DNA from: Jeongeupia wiesaeckerbachi
GTDB taxonomy: Bacteria; Pseudomonadota; Gammaproteobacteria; Burkholderiales; Chitinibacteraceae
Reading direction: 5' to 3'
Length of the DNA stretch: 64,000 nt
Assembly: GCF_050916355.1 (NCBI RefSeq)
Contig: NZ_CP136946.1
Coordinates: 2,790,001-2,854,000 of the forward strand
Part shown: in pieces, positions 18,014 to 27,003 of the stretch
Numbering within the stretch: the first letter of the stretch is position 1
Layout: each line of letters begins with the position of its first letter
Position numbers and translations under genes: made by a program
The notes under the pieces: generated by a model
Databases searched by the model: none
What the model was told of the DNA's origin: nothing
The model's input: only the letters and a program-made list of their open reading frames with translations

Positions 18014-18706
18014 TCAAGCCGATACTGGAATCGCTGGAATGCTGAGCAGCAGCTGAGCCAGTAGCGTGGCCGGGGCGATGGGCGTGCTGGGCTGTGGACC
18101 GGGCAGGTACTGCTGTAGCGCTGCCGGCAGGTCGTGAATCGGCTCGAAAGGCTGGTTTGCGGTCATCTGCAGATAGCGCATCGCATCGTGCCTCGCCTGA
18201 TGTAGCGTTGTCTGGGTGATTTGCTGCCAGATTGCTGGGTCATAGGCCCACTGGGCGCGGGCAGTGCCGCCGAGCCAACCCAGCACGGCCAATGTTTGCG
18301 CCTGCCAGTGCTGCATTAGTGAGGCGACGAAGGCTGCAGCGCCCGTGCGTCCAAGATGGAGCCATGCGTGTTGGGCCGGCGGGGAGAGTGCGTCCAGCAG
18401 CTGCGTCACGCCGGCAAGCGACGCAATGTCGCCCCCCGCTCCGATCATCCAGCCATGCGTTTGCGCTTGGGTGGTGTCGCCATGGGCGACAACGTCGACG
18501 ACGCGCAGCGTAGGACGAAGCAGGCTTTGCAAATCATCGAGGGTGCCGTTGATCAGAACAACCTGCTGTGCGGGATTCAGTACGTCTGCTACCCCTTGGG
18601 CGAGCGGCAGCCAGATGAAGTGTGTGCCTTGGCCGGCACGAGCTTGCAGCGGTGCCAACAGCGTTGGCGGCGCCAGCACCTGAAGGGGTGGCGCCGCGTG
18701 GGGCAT
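18014..18706 (-). CDS. Hypothetical protein downstream of fnr
   Basis: I do not recognise this 230-residue protein. It is rich in Ala, Leu, Gln and Thr, with alternating hydrophobic stretches (FIWLPLAQGV, QVVLINGTL, LRVVDVVAHGD, HAWLHLGRTGAAAFVASL) that suggest a Rossmann-like alpha/beta fold rather than a membrane protein; no signal peptide is seen. The AHG followed by GAAAFVA recalls CHAT/DUF4347-type domains, but the cysteine those need is not there, so I do not assign it. It begins two bases after the fnr stop and must share the fnr transcript, which makes it a candidate member of the oxygen-response system. Confidence 0.7.
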   Translation of the reverse strand: MPHAAPPLQVLAPPTLLAPLQARAGQGTHFIWLPLAQGVADVLNPAQQVVLINGTLDDLQSLLRPTLRVVDVVAHGDTTQAQTHGWMIGAGGDIASLAGVTQLLDALSPPAQHAWLHLGRTGAAAFVASLMQHWQAQTLAVLGWLGGTARAQWAYDPAIWQQITQTTLHQARHDAMRYLQMTANQPFEPIHDLPAALQQYLPGPQPSTPIAPATLLAQLLLSIPAIPVSA

Positions 18707-18708
18707 GA

Positions 18709-19452
18709 TCAGCCTTGGCAGCTGTTGACCAACTGCTTGAGTCCGTCGACATCAAGGAGTTCGATCAGGCGGTTCTGGACCTTGATCAGTCCTTGGTCTT
18801 GGAACTTCGAGAGCGTGCGGCTGACGGTTTCGAGCTTGAGCCCGAGGTAGCTGCCGATTTCCTCGCGCGTCATCCGCAGGTGGAAGCTCATCGATGAATA
18901 GCCGCGTACCTGGAAGCGTTGCGACAGGTTCAAGAGGAAGGCGGCGATGCGTTCCTCGGCTTTCATATTGCCGAGCAGCAGCATCACGCCATGGTCGCGG
19001 ACGATTTCCCGGCTCATCACGCGATAGAAGTGGTGTTGCAGCACGGGAACCCTGCGGGACAGCGACTCCATTTCCTCGAACGGCAGCTCGCAGACTTCGC
19101 TGTCCTCAAGAGCGACCGCATCGCAGGTGTATTGGTCGGCACTGATGGCATCCATGCCCATCAGTTCACCGCTCATGTGGAAGCCGGTGACCTGTTCGCG
19201 ACCGTCTTCGGAAACAACGCTGGTCTTGAAGAAACCGACGCGAACAGCGTACAGCGCGCGGAACGGCTCGCCTGCACGGTACAGGGCCTCGCCACGCTTG
19301 ATGGGCCTGCCCTGGCCGATCAGTTCGTCGACCTGCTTCATCTCGTCCGGACTCAGCTCGTTGGGCAGGCACAGTTCGCGCAGGCTGCAGTTGGAGCAGG
19401 CTTGGCGCAGCTGCTTGAAAGTGATGTCACGCGGTTGAAGGGCGGTTTGCAT
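18709..19452 (-). CDS. fnr: FNR-type oxygen-sensing transcription regulator
   Basis: A 247-residue Crp/Fnr regulator with the FNR signature: three N-terminal cysteines (19, 22, 28) in CSNCSLRELC and a fourth in QYTCDAVALED near residue 112, enough to hold an oxygen-labile [4Fe-4S] cluster. The cNMP-like barrel is in the middle, and the C-terminal HTH (about 190-225) has IGSYLGLKLETVSRTLSKFQ with the E-x-x-S-R recognition helix that reads TTGAT half sites. A consensus FNR box lies 67 bases upstream of its start in the fnr-hemN intergenic region, so autoregulation is likely. It is divergent from hemN. Confidence 0.96.
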   Translation of the reverse strand: MQTALQPRDITFKQLRQACSNCSLRELCLPNELSPDEMKQVDELIGQGRPIKRGEALYRAGEPFRALYAVRVGFFKTSVVSEDGREQVTGFHMSGELMGMDAISADQYTCDAVALEDSEVCELPFEEMESLSRRVPVLQHHFYRVMSREIVRDHGVMLLLGNMKAEERIAAFLLNLSQRFQVRGYSSMSFHLRMTREEIGSYLGLKLETVSRTLSKFQDQGLIKVQNRLIELLDVDGLKQLVNSCQG

Positions 19453-19518
19453 GGCGGCGCTCTACGAGAAATGGGCAATGAGTTACGGACCAATTACCGT
19501 TGCGCGGATAATCGGGCT

Positions 19519-19532
19519 TTGATCGCCATCAA
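19519..19532. promoter_or_regulatory. FNR box between fnr and hemN
   Basis: TTGATCGCCATCAA is an exact match to the FNR consensus TTGATN4ATCAA. It lies in the 151-base gap between divergent fnr and hemN. A weaker copy, TTGATTATCGGCAA (19544-19557), lies on the hemN side. On the fnr side a GGTAAT (minus strand, 19493-19498) about 39 bases from the box centre to the implied start could be the -10 of fnr. Confidence 0.85.
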
Positions 19533-19603
19533 GATTACGTAGGTTGATTATCGGCAAGCTCGTACCTCAGTACAACTAATCAAAATACCACTTGGCGATC
19601 ACG

Positions 19604-20989
19604 ATGAATCAACAGCAAATTGAATTCGACCGCGCACTTATCCGGCGTTACGACGGCAAGGGTCCGCGCTACACGTCCTACCCGACGGCAGACCGCTTCG
19701 GCGCGATGGCTGCGGACGATTATCTAGGACGGCTGGCACAGCGGCAAGTCGGTACGCTTGCCCAGCCGCTCTCGCTGTATTTCCATATTCCGTTCTGTGA
19801 CACCATTTGCTACTACTGCGCCTGTAACAAGATCATCACCAAGGATCGCAGCCGCGCCGAGCGCTATCTTGATTACCTCGAGCGGGAAATGGATCTGCAG
19901 TGCCGGGCTTTGTCGGACAAGCCAAGCGTCAAACAATTGCATTTTGGTGGCGGTACGCCGACGTTCTTGTCCGATGCGCAGCTCGAGCGGTTGATGCTCG
20001 CGATCCGGCAACGGTTCGAGCTCGAACCGGGCGGTGAGTTCTCGATCGAAATCGATCCGCGCAAGGTGTCGGTTGCGACGGTCGAACTGTTGGCACGGCT
20101 GGGCCTGAACCGGATGAGTGTCGGCGTACAGGATTTCGACCCCGAGGTGCAGCGGGCGGTGAACCGGGTGCAGAGCGAAGCAGAAACGCGGGCGGTCATT
20201 GATGCTGCTCGGGCGGTTGGTTTCCGTTCGATCAACCTCGACCTGATTTATGGTTTGCCCTTGCAGACGCCAGTGCGGCTGCGAGACACGCTGGCGCGCG
20301 TCATCGATATCCGGCCCGACCGGATTGCACTTTACAACTATGCCCACTTGCCCGAGCGCTTTCCGCCGCAGCGGCGCATCGACGAACAGGCATTGCCGTC
20401 GCCGGAGGCCAAGCTCGACATCCTGCAGGCCAGCATCGAGCAATTGCTTGCGGCCGGCTATGTCTACATCGGCATGGATCACTTTGCCTTGCCGGATGAC
20501 GAGCTGGCGATCGCGCAGCGGCATGGCCGCTTGCACCGCAACTTTCAGGGGTACTCGACCCACGCCGATTGCGACCTGATGGCTTTCGGTGCTTCCGCCA
20601 TCGGCAAGGTCGGTGCGAGCTATGTCCAAAATCATCGTACCGTCGACGAGTACTATGCTGCCCTGGATGCGGGTACGCTTCCGGTGACGCGTGGCTTCGC
20701 GCTGAAGCCGGATGACCTGATGCGCCGCGCGGCGATCCAGTCGCTGATGTGCCAGTTCGAACTCGTGTTCCAGCCGTTCGAGATCGCCTACCTGGTTGAT
20801 TTTTCCCATTATTTTGCGGAAGAATTGCGCCGGCTCGCCGAACTGGAGGCCGATGGTCTGGTCAAGGTGGACGGTGACCGGATCACGGTCACTGCCAAAG
20901 GACGTCTGCTGGTGCGCTCGGTCGCGATGGTGTTCGACCGCTACCTCGGGGTGGTAGCGACATCGGCGCGTTATTCCAAACTCATCTGA
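19604..20989 (+). CDS. hemN: Oxygen-independent coproporphyrinogen III oxidase
   Basis: Radical-SAM enzyme that converts coproporphyrinogen III to protoporphyrinogen IX without oxygen, needed for haem in anaerobic growth. The 461-residue chain has the radical-SAM cysteines 65, 69 and 72 in HIPFCDTICYYCAC, the glycine-rich HFGGGTPTFL, and RMSVGVQDFDPEVQRAVNR, all typical of HemN proper rather than HemW-like proteins; E. coli HemN is 457 residues. I chose ATG 19604; an upstream TTG in frame has no better support. The FNR box upstream fits expression at low oxygen. Confidence 0.96.
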   Translation: MNQQQIEFDRALIRRYDGKGPRYTSYPTADRFGAMAADDYLGRLAQRQVGTLAQPLSLYFHIPFCDTICYYCACNKIITKDRSRAERYLDYLEREMDLQCRALSDKPSVKQLHFGGGTPTFLSDAQLERLMLAIRQRFELEPGGEFSIEIDPRKVSVATVELLARLGLNRMSVGVQDFDPEVQRAVNRVQSEAETRAVIDAARAVGFRSINLDLIYGLPLQTPVRLRDTLARVIDIRPDRIALYNYAHLPERFPPQRRIDEQALPSPEAKLDILQASIEQLLAAGYVYIGMDHFALPDDELAIAQRHGRLHRNFQGYSTHADCDLMAFGASAIGKVGASYVQNHRTVDEYYAALDAGTLPVTRGFALKPDDLMRRAAIQSLMCQFELVFQPFEIAYLVDFSHYFAEELRRLAELEADGLVKVDGDRITVTAKGRLLVRSVAMVFDRYLGVVATSARYSKLI

Positions 20990-21003
20990 TTTTCCGGGGG
21001 CGC

Positions 21004-21663
21004 ATGCCCGAATACAACCTGCTGGCGCTGTTCCTGGCCGGCCTGCTCGGCGGCGGTCACTGCCTGGGCATGTGCAGCGGCGTCGTTACGGCGTTCAGTC
21101 TGCAACTACCGGCAGGCGCACGCTGGCCCTACCACTTTGGATTCAATGCCGGCCGGATCGCCGGCTATGCGCTGATCGGCGCGCTGCTGGGCGGGCTGGG
21201 TTCATTCAGTGCGCTACTGCAGCTGCAGTCGCTGAAAACCATTCTCTTCGTCGTCGCCCAACTGTTGTTGATCGCGCTTGGTTTCTACCTGGCCGGCTGG
21301 GCCAACTGGTTGACCCGGATCGAGCGCTTGGGCGTGCCCGTATGGCGTCACGTGCAGCCGCTGCTGCGCCGGGCATTGCCGATCCGCCATTGGCCGCAGA
21401 CGCTGTGGGTTGGCTTGCTGTGGGGGTGGTTGCCTTGCGGTCTTGTCTATACCGCCAGTGTCACCGCGCTTGCCAGTGCCTCGCCGTTGAAAGGAATGCT
21501 CGCCATGCTGGCATTTGGATTGGGCACCTTGCCGAATCTGCTGCTGATTGGATCGATGACGCAGCGGTTGCAACGCGGATTCCGTCATCGTCAGGTGCGG
21601 GGGCTGATCGGTGCGGCCTTTGTCGCTTGGGCCGTGTGGCAGTTGCTGTCACTGTGGCGGTGA
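21004..21663 (+). CDS. Sulfite exporter TauE/SafE (DsbD_2-like) family membrane protein
   Basis: A 219-residue membrane protein with about six hydrophobic segments. It starts LLALFLAGLLGGGHCLGMCSG and has WGWLPCGLVYTA near residue 142: a CxxxC-like pair and a PCG motif characteristic of the TauE/SafE/UreH-like domain often found beside cytochrome oxidase and metal-handling genes. The role is unproven; metal or thiol transport across the inner membrane is the usual guess. GGGGG stands three bases before the ATG. It follows hemN by 14 bases, so it is probably co-transcribed and FNR-controlled with it. Confidence 0.82.
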   Translation: MPEYNLLALFLAGLLGGGHCLGMCSGVVTAFSLQLPAGARWPYHFGFNAGRIAGYALIGALLGGLGSFSALLQLQSLKTILFVVAQLLLIALGFYLAGWANWLTRIERLGVPVWRHVQPLLRRALPIRHWPQTLWVGLLWGWLPCGLVYTASVTALASASPLKGMLAMLAFGLGTLPNLLLIGSMTQRLQRGFRHRQVRGLIGAAFVAWAVWQLLSLWR

Positions 21664-21870
21664 GCGTCGCGTGTATGCATCAGTAATTTTTGTTTGTATA
21701 GATTGCTGATTTATAAGGAATTTGTTGTTCATTGCCTTGTCTCTGCAGCAGTAGGCAGATACGCGCTTCACGGCGAAGTGAAGGGCGACGTCTATAACGG
21801 AAGCAGGCCCGACCCGCCAGGCAGTCATCATCCCCAGGGCCATTCCGAAACTCACCCGCGGAGGTGTGTC

Positions 21871-23793
21871 ATGGACGTATTTGACAATTTTTCATCCCGT
21901 TACGAGCGCACCCGCGAGGAAGAGCTCAGCCTCAGGGATTACTTGGAGCTGTGCAAACAGGATAAGCCGGCTTACGCAACGGCGTCCGAGCGGATGCTGA
22001 TGGCGATCGGCGAGCCGGAAATGATAGACACACGGCTCGACTCACGCTTGTCACGGATTTTTCAGAACAAGGTGATGCGCCTCTATCCGGCATTCCGGGA
22101 GTTTTACGGCATGGAGGAGGTGATCGAGCAGGTGGTTGCTTACTTCCGCCACGCAGCGCAGGGGCTGGAGGAGAAGAAGCAGATCCTCTATCTGTTGGGC
22201 CCGGTGGGCGGCGGCAAAAGCTCGATCGCCGAAAAGCTCAAGGAGCTGATGGAGAAGGTCCCGTTTTACGCGATCAAGGGCAGTCCTTTGCATGAGTCGC
22301 CGCTGGGATTGTTCAGCAGCGACGAGGACGGGCAGATCCTCGAAGAGGAATATGGCATTCCGCGGCGCTACCTCAAGGCAATCCCCAGTCCGTGGGCCGT
22401 CAAGCGCCTGCATGAGTTCAACGGCGACATCAATCAGTTTCGTGTCGTCAAGCGCTACCCGTCGGTGCTGAAGCAGGTCGCGATTGCCAAGACCGAGCCG
22501 GGTGACGAAAACAATCAGGACATTTCTTCGCTCGTCGGCAAGGTCGATATCCGCAAGCTCGAGAAATACGCACAGGATGATCCGGATGCGTACAGCTATT
22601 CCGGTGGCCTGTGCCTTGCCAACCAGGGGTTGCTCGAATTCGTCGAAATGTTCAAGGCGCCGATCAAGGTGCTGCACCCACTGTTGACTGCAACGCAGGA
22701 AGGCAATTTCAAGGGGACCGAAGGTTTCGGGGCCATTCCGTTCGAAGGCATCATTCTGGCGCACTCGAATGAATCCGAGTGGAAACAGTTCAAGAATAAC
22801 CGCAATAACGAAGCATTCCTGGACCGGATCTACATCGTCAAGGTGCCGTATTGCTTGCGCGTCTCCGAGGAAACGCAAATCTACGACAAATTGCTGCGCA
22901 ATTCGTCGCTGGCCCATGCGCCATGCGCACCGGGAACACTGAAAATGATGTCGCAATTCTCGGTGTTGTCACGATTGAAAGAGCCGGAGAATTCGAATTC
23001 GTTCTCCAAGATGCTGGTTTATGACGGCGAGAATCTCAAGGATATTGATCCGAAAGCCAAGTCGATGCAGGAGTATCGCGATTTTGCCGGCGTCGACGAA
23101 GGCATGAATGGCCTGTCTACACGGTTTGCGTTCAAGATTCTTTCCAAAGTCTTCAACTTCGATCATCAGGAGGTTGCGGCCAATCCTGTGCATCTGCTGT
23201 ACGTGCTGGAACAGCAAATCGAGCGCGAGCAATTCTCGCAGGAAGTCGAGCAAAAATACATATCCTATATCAAGGAGTTCCTAGCGCCCAAGTATGTTGA
23301 GTTCATCGGCAAGGAAATCCAGACTGCCTATTTGGAAAGTTACTCTGAGTATGGGCAGAATATTTTTGATCGGTATGTGACTTTTGCCGATTATTGGATT
23401 CAGGATCAGGAATATCGCGATCCGGATACCGGTGAGTCGTTTGATCGGAACTCACTCAATAACGAGTTGGAGAAAATAGAAAAGCCGGCTGGGATTTCCA
23501 ATCCAAAAGATTTCCGCAATGAGATCGTCAATTTCGTACTGCGAGCGAGAGCCAACAACGCGGGCAAGAACCCGGCCTGGACCAGCTACGAGAAACTGCG
23601 CACGGTGATCGAGAAGAAAATGTTCTCGAACACCGAAGAGTTGCTGCCGGTGATTTCGTTCAACGCCAAAGCCAGCGCCGAGGAGCATCGCAAACACGAG
23701 GATTTCGTCAACCGGATGGTGACCAAGGGCTATACACCCAAGCAGGTGCGCTTGTTGTGCGAGTGGTATCTGCGCGTCAGGAAGTCATCGTGA
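21871..23793 (+). CDS. prkA: PrkA family serine protein kinase (YeaG-like)
   Basis: A 640-residue PrkA/YeaG protein, close to E. coli YeaG (644). It has an N-terminal AAA+ domain with the P-loop LLGPVGGGKSSIAEKL (about 108-123) and HAAQGLEEKKQI just before it, then a C-terminal kinase-like part. The family is linked to stress and nutrient limitation. The start at 21871 has GGAGGTG upstream and gives MDVFDNFSSRYERTREEELS, matching family N-termini; the longer frame upstream is not needed. It is followed by yeaH and spoVR in the conserved three-gene order. Confidence 0.96.
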   Translation: MDVFDNFSSRYERTREEELSLRDYLELCKQDKPAYATASERMLMAIGEPEMIDTRLDSRLSRIFQNKVMRLYPAFREFYGMEEVIEQVVAYFRHAAQGLEEKKQILYLLGPVGGGKSSIAEKLKELMEKVPFYAIKGSPLHESPLGLFSSDEDGQILEEEYGIPRRYLKAIPSPWAVKRLHEFNGDINQFRVVKRYPSVLKQVAIAKTEPGDENNQDISSLVGKVDIRKLEKYAQDDPDAYSYSGGLCLANQGLLEFVEMFKAPIKVLHPLLTATQEGNFKGTEGFGAIPFEGIILAHSNESEWKQFKNNRNNEAFLDRIYIVKVPYCLRVSEETQIYDKLLRNSSLAHAPCAPGTLKMMSQFSVLSRLKEPENSNSFSKMLVYDGENLKDIDPKAKSMQEYRDFAGVDEGMNGLSTRFAFKILSKVFNFDHQEVAANPVHLLYVLEQQIEREQFSQEVEQKYISYIKEFLAPKYVEFIGKEIQTAYLESYSEYGQNIFDRYVTFADYWIQDQEYRDPDTGESFDRNSLNNELEKIEKPAGISNPKDFRNEIVNFVLRARANNAGKNPAWTSYEKLRTVIEKKMFSNTEELLPVISFNAKASAEEHRKHEDFVNRMVTKGYTPKQVRLLCEWYLRVRKSS

Positions 23794-23830
23794 ACCAGTG
23801 GGGGTAGGACATGAGGTGTAGGGCTATCAA

Positions 23831-23879
23831 ACCCCGGATGGCCGGGGTCCGGCCTCCCGGGTCGTGCCGCTGGGAGGCC
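23831..23879 (+). repeat. Two tandem GC-rich hairpins between prkA and yeaH
   Basis: Hairpin 1 (23831-23848) is ACCCCGG-ATGG-CCGGGGT. Hairpin 2 (23851-23879) is GGCCTCCC, a 13-base loop, GGGAGGCC. No T tract follows either. They fill most of the 138-base gap inside the prkA-yeaH-spoVR operon and could stabilise or process the mRNA, or lower yeaH expression relative to prkA. Confidence 0.6.
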
Positions 23880-23931
23880 TCTAAGCCGCCAGACACCTTC
23901 GCCTCACCCTCGCGCCTCACTGGGGATTGCC

Positions 23932-25209
23932 ATGTTTCAGTTGATCGATCGGCGTTTGAACGGAAAGAACAAATCAGCGGTCAACCGTGACCGGTTCCTG
24001 CGGCGCTTCAAGTCGCAAATCAAGGGGGCGGTGGCCCGCGCGGTCAAGGATCGCTCGATCACCAACATCGAACACGGTGAAAAGGTTTCGATCCCCGTGC
24101 GGGATACCGGAGAACCCACCTTGGGCCATGCCCACGGTGGCGTTTGGGAGCGTGTTTTTCCGGGGAATCAGGAGTACATCAAGGGAGACGAAATCGAACG
24201 TCCCGACGGCGGAGATGGTTCTGGGGGCCGCGGTGGTGCTGGGCAGGGCGGGGACGGTGAGGACGATTTCGTTTTCGAGCTGACCAAGGAGGAGTTCCTC
24301 AACTTCTTTTTCGACGACCTGGAGCTTCCCAACCTCGTGAAGACCCAGCTTCAGCAAACGATCGTGCTGAAGCCGGTGCGGGCAGGTTTTACCAGTGACG
24401 GCACGCCGACGAATATTCATGTGTTGCGTAGTCTGCGATCGGCTTTGGGGCGGCGCATTGCATTGTCGGCCACGCCATTGGATGAATTGAATGCAGCGCA
24501 GGAGCGTCTGGACGAGCTGCTCGAAAGTGCCGACGAACACTCGCCCGAGGTGCATGCGCTGCAGTCGCAGATCCGGCTGCTGAAGAGTCGCCTGATGAGC
24601 ATTCCGTTCATCGACCCGTTCGATCTGCGGTATACCAATCGGGTCAGGGTGCCCAGCCCGACCACACAGGCGGTGATGTTTTGCGTCATGGACGTCAGTG
24701 GCTCGATGGATGAATACAAGAAAGATATTGCGAAGCGCTTCTTTATTCTGCTGTATCTGTTCCTGATCCGTGTTTACGAACGCATCGAAGTGGTCTTCAT
24801 CCGCCACCATACCCAGGCTTTCGAAGTAAATGAGGATGAGTTTTTCCATGCGCGGGATACTGGCGGGACGGTTGTGTCGTCGGCGTTGAAGCTGGTCAAG
24901 AAAACGATCGAGCAGCGTTACAGTTCTGCGGACTGGAATATCTATGTGGCTCAGGCGTCGGATGGTGATAACTGGGACTCTGATTCACCCCAGTGCCGAA
25001 CGATTTTGGGTGAGGAGCTGCTCCCTTTGGTGCAGTACTACGCTTATGTAGAAATTACAGAAGGAGAACCACAAAACCTGTGGTTCGAATATGAAATGGT
25101 CGCACAGCGCAATGCGCAGTTTGCCATGCGCCGCATCAAGACCGCGGCCGAGATCTGGCCGGTTTTCCATGACTTGTTCAAGAAAACGCCAATGCATGCG
25201 GGAGGCTGA
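23932..25209 (+). CDS. yeaH: YeaH/YhbH family protein (UPF0229)
   Basis: A 425-residue UPF0229 protein, partner of PrkA in the conserved prkA-yeaH-spoVR cluster. The N-terminus MFQLIDRRLNGKNKSAVNR is typical. A glycine-rich linker with acidic end lies at about residues 84-110. A von Willebrand A-like domain follows, with the metal-binding MDVSGSMDEYKKD motif (about 254) and DTGGTVVSSAL (about 308). The molecular job is unknown; the conserved neighbourhood suggests it acts with PrkA under stress. Its stop is directly followed by the spoVR ATG, so the two are translationally linked. Confidence 0.93.
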   Translation: MFQLIDRRLNGKNKSAVNRDRFLRRFKSQIKGAVARAVKDRSITNIEHGEKVSIPVRDTGEPTLGHAHGGVWERVFPGNQEYIKGDEIERPDGGDGSGGRGGAGQGGDGEDDFVFELTKEEFLNFFFDDLELPNLVKTQLQQTIVLKPVRAGFTSDGTPTNIHVLRSLRSALGRRIALSATPLDELNAAQERLDELLESADEHSPEVHALQSQIRLLKSRLMSIPFIDPFDLRYTNRVRVPSPTTQAVMFCVMDVSGSMDEYKKDIAKRFFILLYLFLIRVYERIEVVFIRHHTQAFEVNEDEFFHARDTGGTVVSSALKLVKKTIEQRYSSADWNIYVAQASDGDNWDSDSPQCRTILGEELLPLVQYYAYVEITEGEPQNLWFEYEMVAQRNAQFAMRRIKTAAEIWPVFHDLFKKTPMHAGG

Positions 25210-26751
25210 ATGAATACCGCGACCAAATCGCGTCGCAAGGCGCGAAAAGCCCCCATTTCCACTGGATCGGAGTGGACCTTCGAGCTAATCAATCGGTATT
25301 ACGACGAAATTGCTCGGATCGCCGCCGAGTTAGGCCTGGATACGTATCCGAATCAGCTCGAAGTGATTTCCGCTGAGCAGATGATGGATGCCTATGCGTC
25401 GGTCGGCATGCCGGTGATGTACAACCACTGGAGCTTCGGCAAGCATTTTCTGTCCACGCAGAAGAACTACCAGCGCGGCGCCATGGGTTTGGCGTATGAG
25501 ATTGTCATCAACTCGAATCCCTGCATTGCTTACCTGATGGAAGAGAACACGGTGACGATGCAAGCGCTCGTCATCGCGCATGCCAGCTTCGGGCATAACT
25601 CCTTCTTCAAGGGCAATTACCTGTTCCGCACCTGGACCGATGCCGGAGCCATCATCGACTACCTGGTTTTTGCGAAGAAATTCATTGCCGAGTGCGAGGA
25701 AAAGCACGGCGAAGAAAGGGTCGAGGAATTGCTGGACTCGTGCCACGCTCTGATGAACTACGGCGTCGATCGCTACAAGCGGCCACAAAAACTGTCGCTG
25801 GAGAAGGAGCAGGCCCGGCAGGCCGAGCGTGAGCGCTATCAGCAGAGCCAGATCAACGATCTGTGGCGGACCATGCCGCAGCGACCCGAGGTCGAGCGGG
25901 TCGACGCGCCGCGACGCTTTCCGGCGGAGCCTCAGGAGAACCTGCTCTACTTCATCGAGAAGTTCGCCCCGCTGCTTGAGCCTTGGCAGCGGGAAATCGT
26001 CCGCATCATTCGCAAAATTGCCCAGTACTTCTATCCGCAACGACAAACCCAGGTGATGAACGAAGGCTGGGCGACGTTCTGGCATTACACGCTGATGAAC
26101 CGCTTGTACGACGAGGGATCGATTACCGAAGCGGCCATGCTCGAATTTCTGCATAGCCACACCAATGTGGTGCTGCAGCCCGGTGTCGATAGCCCGTACT
26201 TCAATGGCATCAATCCCTATGCGCTGGGCTTTGCCATGTATCGCGATATTCAGCGGATTTGCACCGAGCCGACCGAGGAGGATGTGCGCTGGTTCCCCGA
26301 ACTGGTCGGGAGCGATTGGCGCCGGTCGCTCGACTTCGCGATGCGCAACTTCAAGGACGAGAGCTTCATTGCCCAGTATCTGTCGCCGAAGCTGATACGC
26401 GATTTCCGGCTGTTCGCGATCCTTGACGATGACTATCAGCCGCGGTTGAAGGTGTCGGCGATTCATGACGATGAGGGATATCGCTACATTCGCCAGTCTC
26501 TGGCAGAGCAGTACAACCTTGCCAGCCGTGAGCCGGACATTCAGGTGTTCGACGTCAATACGCGTGGCGATCGCTCGTTGACGTTGCGTCACTACCAGTT
26601 CCAGCGGCGTCCGCTGGCCAACAGCGTGCACGAAGTGCTCAAGCACATTGCCCGGTTGTGGGGGTTCTCGGTCAAGCTTGATAGCGTCGACGAGACGGGC
26701 AAAACGGTGCTCAGTTACGAGTGCAAGGTCGAAAAACGGCACGGCCAATAG
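25210..26751 (+). CDS. SpoVR family protein (YcgB-like)
   Basis: A 513-residue SpoVR/YcgB protein. It shows the family's MYNHWSFGKHF, LAYEIVINSNPCIAYLMEEN, QALVIAHASFGHNSFFKGNYLF and MNEGWATFWHYTLM segments, the last with histidines and a Glu in a spacing that recalls a metal site. In Bacillus, SpoVR is needed for spore cortex formation; in non-spore-formers the role is unknown but tied to PrkA/YeaH and stationary-phase stress. GGAGG lies upstream and the ATG touches the yeaH stop. Confidence 0.95.
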   Translation: MNTATKSRRKARKAPISTGSEWTFELINRYYDEIARIAAELGLDTYPNQLEVISAEQMMDAYASVGMPVMYNHWSFGKHFLSTQKNYQRGAMGLAYEIVINSNPCIAYLMEENTVTMQALVIAHASFGHNSFFKGNYLFRTWTDAGAIIDYLVFAKKFIAECEEKHGEERVEELLDSCHALMNYGVDRYKRPQKLSLEKEQARQAERERYQQSQINDLWRTMPQRPEVERVDAPRRFPAEPQENLLYFIEKFAPLLEPWQREIVRIIRKIAQYFYPQRQTQVMNEGWATFWHYTLMNRLYDEGSITEAAMLEFLHSHTNVVLQPGVDSPYFNGINPYALGFAMYRDIQRICTEPTEEDVRWFPELVGSDWRRSLDFAMRNFKDESFIAQYLSPKLIRDFRLFAILDDDYQPRLKVSAIHDDEGYRYIRQSLAEQYNLASREPDIQVFDVNTRGDRSLTLRHYQFQRRPLANSVHEVLKHIARLWGFSVKLDSVDETGKTVLSYECKVEKRHGQ

Positions 26752-27003
26752 GCTGAGGCAAGTCTAGCGCGTTCCAGCTTGTCGTTGATTGGCGACGTGA
26801 GTAGCGACTGCGTCATTGGCTCGCTGCTCAGGCACGGGCATTTTGTCGCCGTACGGCGACGATGCTGAGGTGCTTTGCAGCAGGGGTTCAGACTTGAACG
26901 TGGACGTTGCTTGTTAATGCATTGATATATATGGGTTTTTGTTGTCTGGCATCCTATTTGCTTATATGTGCTGGACTGCATACAACCTGCGATATCGATC
27001 CTC

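Noticed and set aside
26752..27003. Palindrome GTCGCCGTACGGCGAC (26845-26860) as the terminator of spoVR.
   Set aside because: It has no T tract on the plus strand and lies about 95 bases after the stop; it is kept only as an unexplained palindrome.
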